Shown here one piece after another: positions 8,182 to 16,378 of a DNA stretch of 64,000 bases (position 1 is its first letter; each line of letters opens with the position of its first letter). The position numbers and the translations under genes are program-made. The DNA comes from Acidisoma sp965199065 (GTDB lineage: Bacteria > Pseudomonadota > Alphaproteobacteria > Acetobacterales > Acetobacteraceae), in assembly GCF_965199065.1 (NCBI RefSeq), contig NZ_CBDAQN010000001.1, forward strand, positions 744,001-808,000, in the 5' to 3' direction. The notes beneath the pieces were generated by a model. The model saw only the letters and a program-made list of their open reading frames with translations, made no database searches and was not told the origin of the DNA.

Positions 8182-9234
8182 TTAAGGAGCGGGGCTGGTG
8201 TGGATCTGGTGGATGGCGTTGATGCGCGCCTCGATCTCCGGCGTGATCCGGACCTCTTCCGAAGCCAGTGCCACCTCAAGTTGCGGGATGCTCGTGGCGC
8301 CGATGATGTTGGAGGTCACGAACGGCCGCGTCGTCACGAAGGCCAGCGCCAGCGTCGCCGGGTCCATGTCCAGCTCCCGCGCGAGGGCGAGGTATTTGTC
8401 GATCGCCTCCGCGACACCCGGCTTCTCGTAGCGCTGTCCGCGCTCGAAAAGCGTTGTGCGAGCACCGGCGGGTCTCGCCCCTCCCTGGTACTTGCCGGTG
8501 AGATAGCCCTGGCCGAGCGGCGAGTAGGCCAGCAGTCCGACCTGCTCGCGCATCGCGATTTCCGCGAGCCCGGTCTCGAATGTCCGGCTGATCAGGTTGT
8601 AGACGTTCTGGATCGAGACGACGCGCGGCCCCCGGCCGGCCTCGGCCGCCTGAACGAAGCGCATCGTGCCCCAGGCGGTCTCGTTCGAGAGGCCCACGTG
8701 ACGGATCTTGCCGGCGGTCACGAGGTCCTGCAGCGCGCCGAGCGTCTCCTCGATCGGCACCTCGTCGGCCGGTTCATGGGCGCGGTAGACCGTCCCTCCG
8801 GAGCCGAACAGGTCCATCGGACGGTCCGGCCAGTGGAGCTGATAGAGGTCGATGTAGTCGGTCTGCAGCCGCTTCAGCGACTGCTCGATGGCATAGTTGA
8901 TGTTGGCGCGGTCGAGGCGGCTGCCGCGGCCGTCGGGCCGGATCCAGGCGGAGGTGCCGCGTCCTGACACCTTCGAGGCAAGAATGACACGGTCCCGCGT
9001 GCCGCGCGATTTGAACCAGCTGCCGATGATGCGTTCGGTCGAGCCTTGGGTCTCGGCTTTTGGCGGGATCGAATACATCTCGGCCGTGTCGAAAAAGTTG
9101 ATGCCGCGATCGAGCGCCATGTCCATCTGGGCATGGCCTTCGGCCTCTGTGTTCTGCTGGCCCCAGGTCATCGTGCCGAGGCAGATGGCGGAGACGCGGA
9201 TGTCGGTTCGTCCAAGCGGGCGGTATTCGGCCAA
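8182..9234 (-). CDS. Aldo/keto reductase
   Basis: A 350-residue NADPH-dependent carbonyl reductase with a TIM-barrel fold. The catalytic tetrad can be read: Asp and Tyr in FFDTAEMYS, Lys in VILASKVSG, His in LYQLHWPDRP. EYRPLGRTDIRVSAICLGTM is the usual first strand of the Tas/YajO-like subgroup. The cofactor loop is PLGQGYLTGKY. I chose the TTG at 9234 because a GAGG box lies 9 bases before it and the protein then begins at the conserved first strand. A GTG 63 bases upstream (9297) would add a tail, MASISCPTFPLSHLP, unlike the family. It is convergent with the NtaA-type gene and divergent from the chemoreceptor. Substrate unknown. Confidence 0.88.
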   Translation of the reverse strand: MAEYRPLGRTDIRVSAICLGTMTWGQQNTEAEGHAQMDMALDRGINFFDTAEMYSIPPKAETQGSTERIIGSWFKSRGTRDRVILASKVSGRGTSAWIRPDGRGSRLDRANINYAIEQSLKRLQTDYIDLYQLHWPDRPMDLFGSGGTVYRAHEPADEVPIEETLGALQDLVTAGKIRHVGLSNETAWGTMRFVQAAEAGRGPRVVSIQNVYNLISRTFETGLAEIAMREQVGLLAYSPLGQGYLTGKYQGGARPAGARTTLFERGQRYEKPGVAEAIDKYLALARELDMDPATLALAFVTTRPFVTSNIIGATSIPQLEVALASEEVRITPEIEARINAIHQIHTSPAP

Positions 9235-9475
9235 GAGCGATATCCTCGGGAAGGGAAGGTGAGATAAGGGAAACGTGGGGCAGGAGATTGACGCCACCTT
9301 CTGCCATCAAAAGCCGCTTGCGTGAAGCTCACCTCCCCGGATGCCATGCCGGACGCGCATGACACAGGGGGGAAGGGCGAGAGCTTCACTGTTGATTAGG
9401 CTTCAGCCGCTATTCTCTCCGACGACGTTGCGCGCCCTGCGTGCGCCAGATCAGAACGTCCGTCGGAGTTCGAGA
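9235..9475. promoter_or_regulatory. Divergent region between aldo/keto reductase and chemoreceptor
   Basis: About 240 bases contain the promoters of two divergent genes. No palindrome or clear sigma-70 pair stood out. The open frame continuing upstream of the chemoreceptor start encodes an Arg-rich stretch unlike any sensor N-terminus and is taken as non-coding. Confidence 0.4.
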
Positions 9476-11374
9476 ATGCGCTTCTTTGACAATTTGCGAA
9501 TTCGCAACAAGACGATCGTGAGTTTCGCGGTTGTGCTCGTATTGGCGGTGGGGCTTGGCCTCTACGCGATTTACCGGCTGCAGTTCCTTGGCGCTCAGGT
9601 CCACAACGTCGAACAGAACGTTCTCTCTTTCCCGGATCTCGCTGAGATGAACGGCGACCTCAGCCGCCTGCAATCCCTGGCCCTGAAGAACATCGCGCTG
9701 GGGCCGGACAGCGCGTCCCAGATCACCGCCGAGCAGACTGCGGTCCGGAACTCATACGAGATCCACTGGAACAAGTATCGTCCGACGATGGACCCCGGCG
9801 TTGAAACCGCAGACGGCAACCAGTTCAATGCTGCCTTCGCCCAGATGGGCGTCGATGCCGGCCGCATCGTGCAGGACGTCTCCGCCAACAACGACGCCGA
9901 CGCTAAAACCATCGTCGCCGGCGACATGGCCGCGCAGTACGGCCTGTTCCACACCGGCATCAGCGCGGATCTCGACTACCAGCTGCAACAGGCGAAGCAA
10001 TTCGCCGACGCCGCGAATGACGCCGAGAAATCGAGCTGGCGCGGCATTCTCGTCGTCCTTGGCGTCATGCTCGCGGTGATCGTTGTCATCATCTGGCTGA
10101 TGGTCAAGGCGATCGCCGAGCCGGTCGCCAGCATGACCGAGGCAATGCGCCGGCTTGCCGGGCGGGACACGGATGTTCAAATCCCGGGCGTGGGGCGGCG
10201 CGATGAAGTCGGCGCCATGGCGGGCACCGTGCAGGTGTTCAAGGACAATGCGATCGAGCGCGTGCGGCTGGAAGCCGAGGCTGCCGAGTTCCAGAAGAAC
10301 CTCGATCGCAGGCTGAAGGAGATGGAGGCTGCTTTCGAGGCCGCCGGGAAAGCTCAGAAGGACGTGGTCGACGGGCTCAAATCCGGCCTCTCGGAGCTTG
10401 CCGCCGGTGATCTGACGGCGCGGCTCTCGCTGCCTGTCGCGCAGGAGTACGAGTCCCTCAAGACGGACTTCAACTCGGCGATGAGTTCGCTGCAGGCGAC
10501 CATGGAGGGGATTGCGAGCAACACCCAAGCCGTCAAAGCCGGTGCCTCCGAGATCACCAAGGCTTCCGACGATCTCGCCCGCCGCACCGAGCAGCAGGCT
10601 GCGAGCCTGGAGCAGACGGCGGCCGCGCTGGAAGAGATCACCGCCACCGTCAACAAGACGGCGGAAGGCGCCAAGAACGCCCGCGATGTTGTCAGTGTCG
10701 CGCGTCAGGATGCCGAGGCCTCGGGCAGGGTCGTCAGCGAGACGGTGAAGGCGATGGGCGGGATCGAGACCTCGTCCCGCGAAATCGGCAACATCATCGG
10801 CGTCATCGACGAGATCGCATTCCAGACCAACTTGCTGGCCTTGAACGCCGGTGTCGAGGCGGCGCGCGCGGGAGAGGCCGGCCGCGGCTTTGCCGTGGTG
10901 GCGACGGAGGTCCGCGCTCTGGCGCAACGCTCCGCCGATGCGGCTAAGGAGATCAAGATGCTGATTTCCGGCTCCAGCACCCAGGTCGAGACGGGGGTGA
11001 AGCTGGTGGCCGATACCGGCGAGGCCCTGTCGCGCATCGTCGAGCAGGTTGGGCGCCTGAACACGCTGGTCATGGACATCGCCGCCTCCGCGCAGGAGCA
11101 GGCGACGGCGCTCGGCCAGGTGAACAGCGCAGTCAGCGCGATGGACCAGACCACGCAACAGAACGCCGCCATGGTCGAGGAGAGTACGGCTGCGAGCCAT
11201 GGGTTGGCAGCCGAGGCGGAAGAACTCTCCCGTCTCGTGGGGCAATTCTCCATCGGTCATGGGCGTCAGGCGGCGCCGGCTGGCGGCTACGCCTCGGCGC
11301 GCAGGCCCGCGGACCAGGATCGCCCGTCCGGCCGGGGCGCGAGCCTTCGGCCTGCGCATGCGTTGACCGCCTGA
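9476..11374 (+). CDS. Methyl-accepting chemotaxis protein
   Basis: A 632-residue transmembrane chemoreceptor. TM1 is at about residues 13-33 (FAVVLVLAVGLGLYAIYRL), a four-helix-type sensor region follows at about 35-185, and TM2 is at about 190-211 (ILVVLGVMLAVIVVIIWLMV). A HAMP domain comes next, and a second HAMP-like segment (GLSELAAGDLTARLSL) lies near 302-317. The C-terminal signalling hairpin has the hallmark tip EIAFQTNLLALNAGVEAARA near residue 446. It lacks a C-terminal CheR-binding pentapeptide. The ATG at 9476 has GGAG 8 bases upstream and places TM1 right after a short cationic tail, which favours it over the earlier in-frame start at 9341. No che genes are nearby, so this is an orphan receptor. 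Its place beside the RutA block hints at, but does not show, sensing of a related nutrient. Confidence 0.95.
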   Translation: MRFFDNLRIRNKTIVSFAVVLVLAVGLGLYAIYRLQFLGAQVHNVEQNVLSFPDLAEMNGDLSRLQSLALKNIALGPDSASQITAEQTAVRNSYEIHWNKYRPTMDPGVETADGNQFNAAFAQMGVDAGRIVQDVSANNDADAKTIVAGDMAAQYGLFHTGISADLDYQLQQAKQFADAANDAEKSSWRGILVVLGVMLAVIVVIIWLMVKAIAEPVASMTEAMRRLAGRDTDVQIPGVGRRDEVGAMAGTVQVFKDNAIERVRLEAEAAEFQKNLDRRLKEMEAAFEAAGKAQKDVVDGLKSGLSELAAGDLTARLSLPVAQEYESLKTDFNSAMSSLQATMEGIASNTQAVKAGASEITKASDDLARRTEQQAASLEQTAAALEEITATVNKTAEGAKNARDVVSVARQDAEASGRVVSETVKAMGGIETSSREIGNIIGVIDEIAFQTNLLALNAGVEAARAGEAGRGFAVVATEVRALAQRSADAAKEIKMLISGSSTQVETGVKLVADTGEALSRIVEQVGRLNTLVMDIAASAQEQATALGQVNSAVSAMDQTTQQNAAMVEESTAASHGLAAEAEELSRLVGQFSIGHGRQAAPAGGYASARRPADQDRPSGRGASLRPAHALTA

Positions 11375-11394
11375 CGAAGGGGATCGCGAGTGAA

Positions 11395-12378
11395 CTAGGC
11401 GCCCCAGACCGGAGGCGTTACAGCCGCCGTCTGCTCGACGATCCGCGCATACGCCTCCGGCCGGCGATGCTCGGCGAAGTTGAAGATCGTCGTGCGCCCC
11501 AGCCTGCACATGTCGAGGTCGCAATCGGCGGTGACCAGCTCGTCGTCCCAGCTTGTCGCCATCGCCATGATCTCCCCCTGCGGATTGACGATGATCGAGT
11601 GTCCGAACAACTCGTGCCCGTCCTCCACGCCCGCCTTGGCGGTCGCGACGGCGAAGGTCGCGTTCTGGTAGCAGCCCGCCTGGATCGACAGATGGCTGTG
11701 GAATACCCGCAGGTGATGCGCCTCGAACCCCGACTTCTCCTGGTTCAGGCTCGGAGTGTTGTAGCCGAGCATGACGAGTTCCACGCTCTGCAATCCGAGC
11801 ACGCGCCACGCCTCGGGCCAGCGGCGGTCGTTGCAGATCATCATGCCCATGTTCAGCCCGTCCAACGCCCCCATCGGCGCGCGGATGACCGGGAAACCGA
11901 GATTGCCCACCTCGAAATACAGCTTTTCGAGATGCTGCACGTTCCGCTCGGGCTTGAAGTCGGCATGCCCCGGCAAATGCACCTTCCGGTATTTCAGCAG
12001 AATCTCGCCCGAAGGCGCCACCAGGATCGCCGTGTTGAAATGCCGCCGGCGCACGGTCCCGGTTTCGTCCGGCTCGTGGGCGATCTCGGCGTAGCCCAGG
12101 TGAAAACCGATCCCGTAGCGGCGAGCGGCCTCGAACAGCGGGGCCGTTTCGTTCGAAGGCATCGCCGCCTCGAACCAATGATCCGCCTCATCCCGATTTT
12201 CATGGAAGTGGCGCGGAAAGAAGGTTGTGAGCGCAAGCTCCGGAAACACCACGAGCTGCACGCCGCGCTGATGGGCGCGCTCCATCAGGCGGACCATGCG
12301 CGCGACCGCCACGTCGCGGCCCTCGGCCTTCTGGATCGGTCCGAGCTGTGCCGCGGCCACCGTCAACAGACGTGTCAT
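11395..12378 (-). CDS. N-carbamoyl-D-amino-acid hydrolase (nitrilase superfamily)
   Basis: A 327-residue cytosolic amidase that hydrolyses an N-carbamoyl group to the free amine, CO2 and ammonia. The Glu-Lys-Cys triad is complete: Glu47 in VFPELALTTFFPR, Lys132 in YRKVHLPGH, Cys182 in ICNDRRWPE. These segments and GYNTPSLN, AGCYQN and HSIIVNPQGEI match the agrobacterial D-carbamoylase closely as I recall it (its triad begins at the same Glu47). Its ATG overlaps the rutA stop codon in an ATGA, so the two proteins are translationally coupled. That suggests it acts on a carbamoylated product of RutA, such as ureidoacrylate, in place of RutB. The pairing is seen; the substrate is inferred. Confidence 0.9.
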   Translation of the reverse strand: MTRLLTVAAAQLGPIQKAEGRDVAVARMVRLMERAHQRGVQLVVFPELALTTFFPRHFHENRDEADHWFEAAMPSNETAPLFEAARRYGIGFHLGYAEIAHEPDETGTVRRRHFNTAILVAPSGEILLKYRKVHLPGHADFKPERNVQHLEKLYFEVGNLGFPVIRAPMGALDGLNMGMMICNDRRWPEAWRVLGLQSVELVMLGYNTPSLNQEKSGFEAHHLRVFHSHLSIQAGCYQNATFAVATAKAGVEDGHELFGHSIIVNPQGEIMAMATSWDDELVTADCDLDMCRLGRTTIFNFAEHRRPEAYARIVEQTAAVTPPVWGA

Positions 12379-13457
12379 GCTCTGTCTCCCGCATTGTGCC
12401 GGCTGCGCATCAGCGGCTGGATGCGCGTGCCGAAGTTCTCCATCCCCTCGACGAAGTCGTCGAAGGTCATCATCACGCCCTGCACGCCGGGCACAGTCGC
12501 CATCTCGTCCAGCATTGCCGCGACATGGGCGAAGGAGCCGATGAGCACGCCCTGGTTCGTCGGCAGCTGCTCGAGCCCCATGGTGCGCCGCTTGTTCGGC
12601 TGGGCGAAGGGGTCGGTACTCGGATCGTCGCTCGCCTGCGCATCGCGCCATGCCAGGGCCTCCATGTCGGTGCCGGCCTTGTAGTGCTCCCACTTGGCCA
12701 TCGCCGCCTCGTCCGTCTCGTCGGCAATGATCATGGTCAGGATGAGCGCGCCGCACGAACGTCCGGCTTCGCGCGCGGCCTCCACCAGCCGCGCCACGGA
12801 TGGGCCGACCGCCGTCGGCTGGTTGACACCGAAACTGGAGCAGAAATTGTAGTCGGCGTGTTGCGCGGCATACCGGGTGCCGGCGTCGCTTTGACCGGCG
12901 CAGATGATCTCGATGGGCTTCGTCGGCAGCGGGCTGCAGCGGCAGTCATCCATCTGGAAGAAGTCGCCCTTGAAGTCGGAGTGACCCGTCGCCCACAGCT
13001 CCTTCATGATGGTGACGTATTCGGTGCAGTATTCGTAGCGCCGCTTGTAGTGCTCGCTTCCCGGCCACAATCCCATCTGTGCATACTCCGCGCGCTGCCA
13101 GCCCGAGACGATGTTGATGCCGAACCGCCCGTGGGAGATGCTGTCGATCGTCACCGCCATGCGCGCCGCGATCGGTGGCGGCAGCGTCAGCACCGCGCAG
13201 GTCGCGAACAGCTTGATCCGCGTCGTGACCGCAGCGAGCCCCGCCATGAGCGTGAAGGATTCGAGGTTGTGGTCCCAGTACTCGGAGGGGCCACCGAAGC
13301 CGTGCAGCTTGATCATGGACAGGGCGAAGTCGAACCCGAACCGCTCCGCCTTCTCGACGATCGTGCGGTTCAGGTCGAAGCTCGGCATGTATTGCGGCGA
13401 CGTGGTCGAGATCAGCCAGCCGTTGTTGCCGATGGGAATGAAGACGCCAAGCTGCAT
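12375..13457 (-). CDS. rutA: Pyrimidine monooxygenase RutA
   Basis: A 360-residue LLM-class flavin monooxygenase. In the Rut pathway RutA uses reduced FMN and O2 to open the uracil ring between N3 and C4, giving ureidoacrylate. The match to enterobacterial RutA runs the whole length: IGNNGWLIST, PQYMPSF, FDFALSMIKLHGFGG, YWDHNLESFTLMAGLAAVTT, RMAVTIDSISHGRFGIN, GDFFQMDDCR, ICAGQSDAG, IADETDEAAMAKWEHYKAG and LMRSRH. Identity, from memory, is well above that expected for generic luciferase-like proteins. The rest of the classical rut operon (rutB, C, D, E, F, G) is absent from the window. Instead the gene is coupled to a D-carbamoylase and follows an aminotransferase on the same strand. A related heterocycle may be the real substrate. 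Confidence 0.88.
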   Translation of the reverse strand: MQLGVFIPIGNNGWLISTTSPQYMPSFDLNRTIVEKAERFGFDFALSMIKLHGFGGPSEYWDHNLESFTLMAGLAAVTTRIKLFATCAVLTLPPPIAARMAVTIDSISHGRFGINIVSGWQRAEYAQMGLWPGSEHYKRRYEYCTEYVTIMKELWATGHSDFKGDFFQMDDCRCSPLPTKPIEIICAGQSDAGTRYAAQHADYNFCSSFGVNQPTAVGPSVARLVEAAREAGRSCGALILTMIIADETDEAAMAKWEHYKAGTDMEALAWRDAQASDDPSTDPFAQPNKRRTMGLEQLPTNQGVLIGSFAHVAAMLDEMATVPGVQGVMMTFDDFVEGMENFGTRIQPLMRSRHNAGDRA

Positions 13458-13512
13458 GATCCGCCTCTCGAAGCTTTAACACGAGCGGTGACCATGCAAT
13501 CGGCGCGCCGCG

Positions 13513-14916
13513 TCAGACGGCTTCGGAGAGACCTTCCGCCCGCAGCTCCAGCGTCATGGCCTCGAGCGCGCGGGTGACGCCGTCGAGCACGAGGTCGATC
13601 TCCTCGGTGGTGATGATGAGCGGCGGGCTGAAGGCGAGGCCATCGCCCGGCAGAGGCCGCCCGATGATGCCGAAACTCTCCATCATCTTCGCCGTGCGCG
13701 CCGCGATCTTCCGCCCAAAATCGAAATTGCGGTGGGTTGTGCGGTCCTCTACGAGTTCGAGCGCGGCGATCAGCCCGGTGCCGCGCACTTCGCCGACCAG
13801 CGGATGATCCGTGAAGCGCCGCCGCAGCTCGCTCTGCAGATGCGCGCCGACCTCATGCACATGGCCGAGCATATCGGTCTCGTCGTAGATCTTGAGCGTC
13901 TCGACGGCGACGGCGGCCGCGACCGGGTGGCCGGAATAGGTGAAGCCGTGGCCGAAGGTGCCGATGGCGTGGGTCTCGTCGGCGATGACCTCGAACACCT
14001 TTGCGTTCACCATCACGGCGCTGATCGGCAGGTAGGCGGCCGAGAGCGCCTTGGCGCAGGTCAGGATGTCGGGGCGGACCTCCATCGTCTGGCTGCCCCA
14101 GTAGTTGCCGGTACGGCCGAAGCCGCAGATGACCTCGTCCGCCACCAGCAGGATGTCGTAGCGGTCGAGCACCGCCTGGATCTTGGGGAAGTAGCCCGAG
14201 GGCGGGATGATGACGCCGCCCGCACCCATGATGGGCTCGGCGAACATGGCGGCGATGGTCTCGGGTCCCTCGGCGAGGATGAGGCGCTCCAACTCATCGG
14301 CGCAGCGGGTTGCGAACTCCTCCTCCGTCTCGCCCGGCAGGGCGCCATGGTAAAAATGCGGCGTCATCGTATGCAGGAAGCCCGGCAGCGGCAGATCGAA
14401 GGATTTGTGGTTGTAGGGCAGGCCGGTCAGCGATGCCGAGGCAATCGTGATCCCGTGATAGCCCTTGATGCGCCCGATCATCTTCTTCTTGGCGTGCAGG
14501 CCGCGGGCGTTGTTGTAGTACCAGATCATCTTGATCGCGCTGTCGTTCGCCTCCGACCCGGAGTTGGCGAAGAACACCTTGCTCATCGGCACCGGCGCGC
14601 GCTCCAGCAGCATCTCGGCAAGCGTAATCATCGGCTCATGCGATTTGGAAGCGAAGGCGTGATAGAACGGCAGCGCCCGCATCTGCGTCTCGGCGGCCTT
14701 CACGAGGCGCTCGTTGCTGAAGCCCAGCGAGGCGCACCAGAGCCCGGCCACGACATCGATATAGGTGTTCCCGGCATCGTCGGTGACACGCACGCCATTG
14801 CCCCGGCTGATCACCACGGGGCCGTTCTCAGCATGGGCGCGCTGGTCGGTGTAGGGGTGGAAGACGCTCGCGATGTCGCGGGCGGCGGCTGAGTTCAGTC
14901 GAGCAGGCGGGGTCAT
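13513..14916 (-). CDS. Class III omega-aminotransferase
   Basis: A 467-residue PLP enzyme of fold type I, acting on terminal amines such as beta-alanine, putrescine or other omega-amino acids, with pyruvate or a similar acceptor. Visible landmarks are VVAGLWCASLGFSNERLVKA, FFANSGSEANDSAIKM (PLP phosphate pocket), KGYHGITIASASLTGLP, LVADEVICGFGRTG (PLP-ring Asp) and the LTCAKALSAAYLPISAVMV segment carrying the Schiff-base Lys. The ATG at 14916 has GGAG about 10 bases before it. It leads rutA and the carbamoylase on the same strand. If the carbamoylase yields beta-alanine or an aminoacrylate-like amine, this enzyme would move the amino group to a keto acid. Polyamine breakdown with the PuuA/PuuB-like genes is the alternative. 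Confidence 0.88.
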   Translation of the reverse strand: MTPPARLNSAAARDIASVFHPYTDQRAHAENGPVVISRGNGVRVTDDAGNTYIDVVAGLWCASLGFSNERLVKAAETQMRALPFYHAFASKSHEPMITLAEMLLERAPVPMSKVFFANSGSEANDSAIKMIWYYNNARGLHAKKKMIGRIKGYHGITIASASLTGLPYNHKSFDLPLPGFLHTMTPHFYHGALPGETEEEFATRCADELERLILAEGPETIAAMFAEPIMGAGGVIIPPSGYFPKIQAVLDRYDILLVADEVICGFGRTGNYWGSQTMEVRPDILTCAKALSAAYLPISAVMVNAKVFEVIADETHAIGTFGHGFTYSGHPVAAAVAVETLKIYDETDMLGHVHEVGAHLQSELRRRFTDHPLVGEVRGTGLIAALELVEDRTTHRNFDFGRKIAARTAKMMESFGIIGRPLPGDGLAFSPPLIITTEEIDLVLDGVTRALEAMTLELRAEGLSEAV

Positions 14917-14996
14917 GATCGGTGATCTCCAGGAAATATGTCCCATGATGAGCGTCTGCTTGAGTGGGGGGAAGAGGGGGTGCAGTCTCGTCTTCC

Positions 14997-16307
14997 ATGG
15001 ACACCCAATTAAACGACCCCTTCTCCAGCGGCCGGCCGAACCTTTTCCCCAACCGTGACATCGCGCCCAGGCTGTTCGCGGCGCTGCACGCCATGAGCTT
15101 CGACGGCATCGGCATCACCCGCGCCGCCTATGGCCCGAAGGAGAGCGAGGCCCATGCCCTCGTCCGCGCGGAGGCAGAGCGGCTTGGGCTCGCGGTCGAG
15201 ACCGACCACGCGGGCAACCTGTCGATGACGCTGAAGGGCGCTGACCCTGAGTTGCCGCGGCTCATGCTCGGCAGCCACCTGGACAGTGTGCGCTCGGGCG
15301 GGAACTACGACGGCGCGGCAGGTGTGCTGGCGGGGCTTTCGGTCGTGGCCGGGTTGGTGCAGGCGGGCTTCCGCCCGGCGCGGGACATCACGGTCATCGC
15401 CGTTCGCGCGGAAGAGACGGGAAGCTGGTTCCCGGTGAGCTACGCGGGCAGCCGGGCGGCGCTGGGCCGCCTGCCGCCCGAGGCGCTCGACGTGCCGCGC
15501 ATGGACGACGGGCGGACGCTCGCCGAGCACATGCGCGAGGAGGGCTTCGACCCCGACGCCGTCCGCGCCGGCCGGGCTGGCATCGACCCCGCAACCGTCG
15601 CCGCCTTCGTCGAGTTGCATATCGAGCAGGGGCCGGTGCTCGATGAGCAGGCGGTGCCGCTCGGCATCGTCACCGGCATTCCGGGCTCGCGGCGGTATCG
15701 GGCGGCGCGGGTGTTCGGTGAATACAACCATTCCGGCGCGACCCCCCGGCGGCTGCGGCGCGATGCCGGGCTGGCGGCGGCGGAACTCGCCTACCGGCTC
15801 GACGCCGAATGGGCGCGGCTGGAGGCCGAGGGTCACACGCTCGTCTGCACCTTCTGTGTGCTGGCGACGGCCCCCGAGGCCGGCTTCACGATGATCCCGG
15901 GCGAGGCGCGGTTCGAACTCGACATGCGAAGCGAGAACCGCGCGAGCGTCGATCTGCTGCATGAGGCGCTGATGCGGCTGGTGGCGGAGATCGAGGCAAG
16001 CCGTGGCGTCCGCTTCGACCTCGGCGCAGAGAGCGGCAGCCTGTCGAGCCGGATGGACGAGAGGCTGCAGGCGGAGATGGCGACGGCGGCCGAGGCGGCG
16101 GGCGTGCCGCACCTCGCGATGCTGTCAGGGGGCGGGCATGATGCGGCGGCGTTCGCCCAGGCGGGCATTCCGGCATCGCTGCTGTTCGTCCGCAACCAGT
16201 TCGGCAGCCACAATCCGCGTGAGGCGATGCGGATGGAGGATTTCGACGCTGCCTGCGCCGTCATCAGCCGCTGGGTCGTGGCACGGGCCGGCAATGATGG
16301 TGCTTAG
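14997..16307 (+). CDS. M20 Zn-dependent N-carbamoyl hydrolase (beta-ureidopropionase/allantoate amidohydrolase type)
   Basis: A 436-residue binuclear-metal amidase. Visible landmarks are LGSHLDSVRSGGNYDGAAG (metal His and Asp), ITVIAVRAEETGSWF (catalytic Glu pair), FVELHIEQGPVLD (metal His), the dimer-interface SGATPRR and a late SGGGHDAAAFA with the last His. ELHIEQGPVL is diagnostic for the HyuC/AllC/beta-ureidopropionase branch rather than peptidases. The usual EEgxRF segment is here EETGSWF. It is divergent from the aminotransferase (80-base gap). With the D-carbamoylase the locus has two unrelated enzymes for ureido compounds. An ATG at 14997 is assumed; a GTG at 14964 is possible, and neither has a good ribosome-binding site. 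Confidence 0.87.
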   Translation: MDTQLNDPFSSGRPNLFPNRDIAPRLFAALHAMSFDGIGITRAAYGPKESEAHALVRAEAERLGLAVETDHAGNLSMTLKGADPELPRLMLGSHLDSVRSGGNYDGAAGVLAGLSVVAGLVQAGFRPARDITVIAVRAEETGSWFPVSYAGSRAALGRLPPEALDVPRMDDGRTLAEHMREEGFDPDAVRAGRAGIDPATVAAFVELHIEQGPVLDEQAVPLGIVTGIPGSRRYRAARVFGEYNHSGATPRRLRRDAGLAAAELAYRLDAEWARLEAEGHTLVCTFCVLATAPEAGFTMIPGEARFELDMRSENRASVDLLHEALMRLVAEIEASRGVRFDLGAESGSLSSRMDERLQAEMATAAEAAGVPHLAMLSGGGHDAAAFAQAGIPASLLFVRNQFGSHNPREAMRMEDFDAACAVISRWVVARAGNDGA

Positions 16308-16378
16308 GCCGCGCCGGCGCTACCGCCCTTAACGAAAGCGTGGTTTCCCCCCACATGTGCGGGAACGGGAGACAGGCG

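Noticed and set aside
9752..12178. 808-codon open frame antisense to the chemoreceptor and out of frame with the D-carbamoylase
   Set aside because: The opposite strand carries full MCP motifs and the next gene has an intact catalytic triad. Long antisense frames are expected in sequence this GC-rich, and the translation shows only Arg/Gly/Ala-rich filler.
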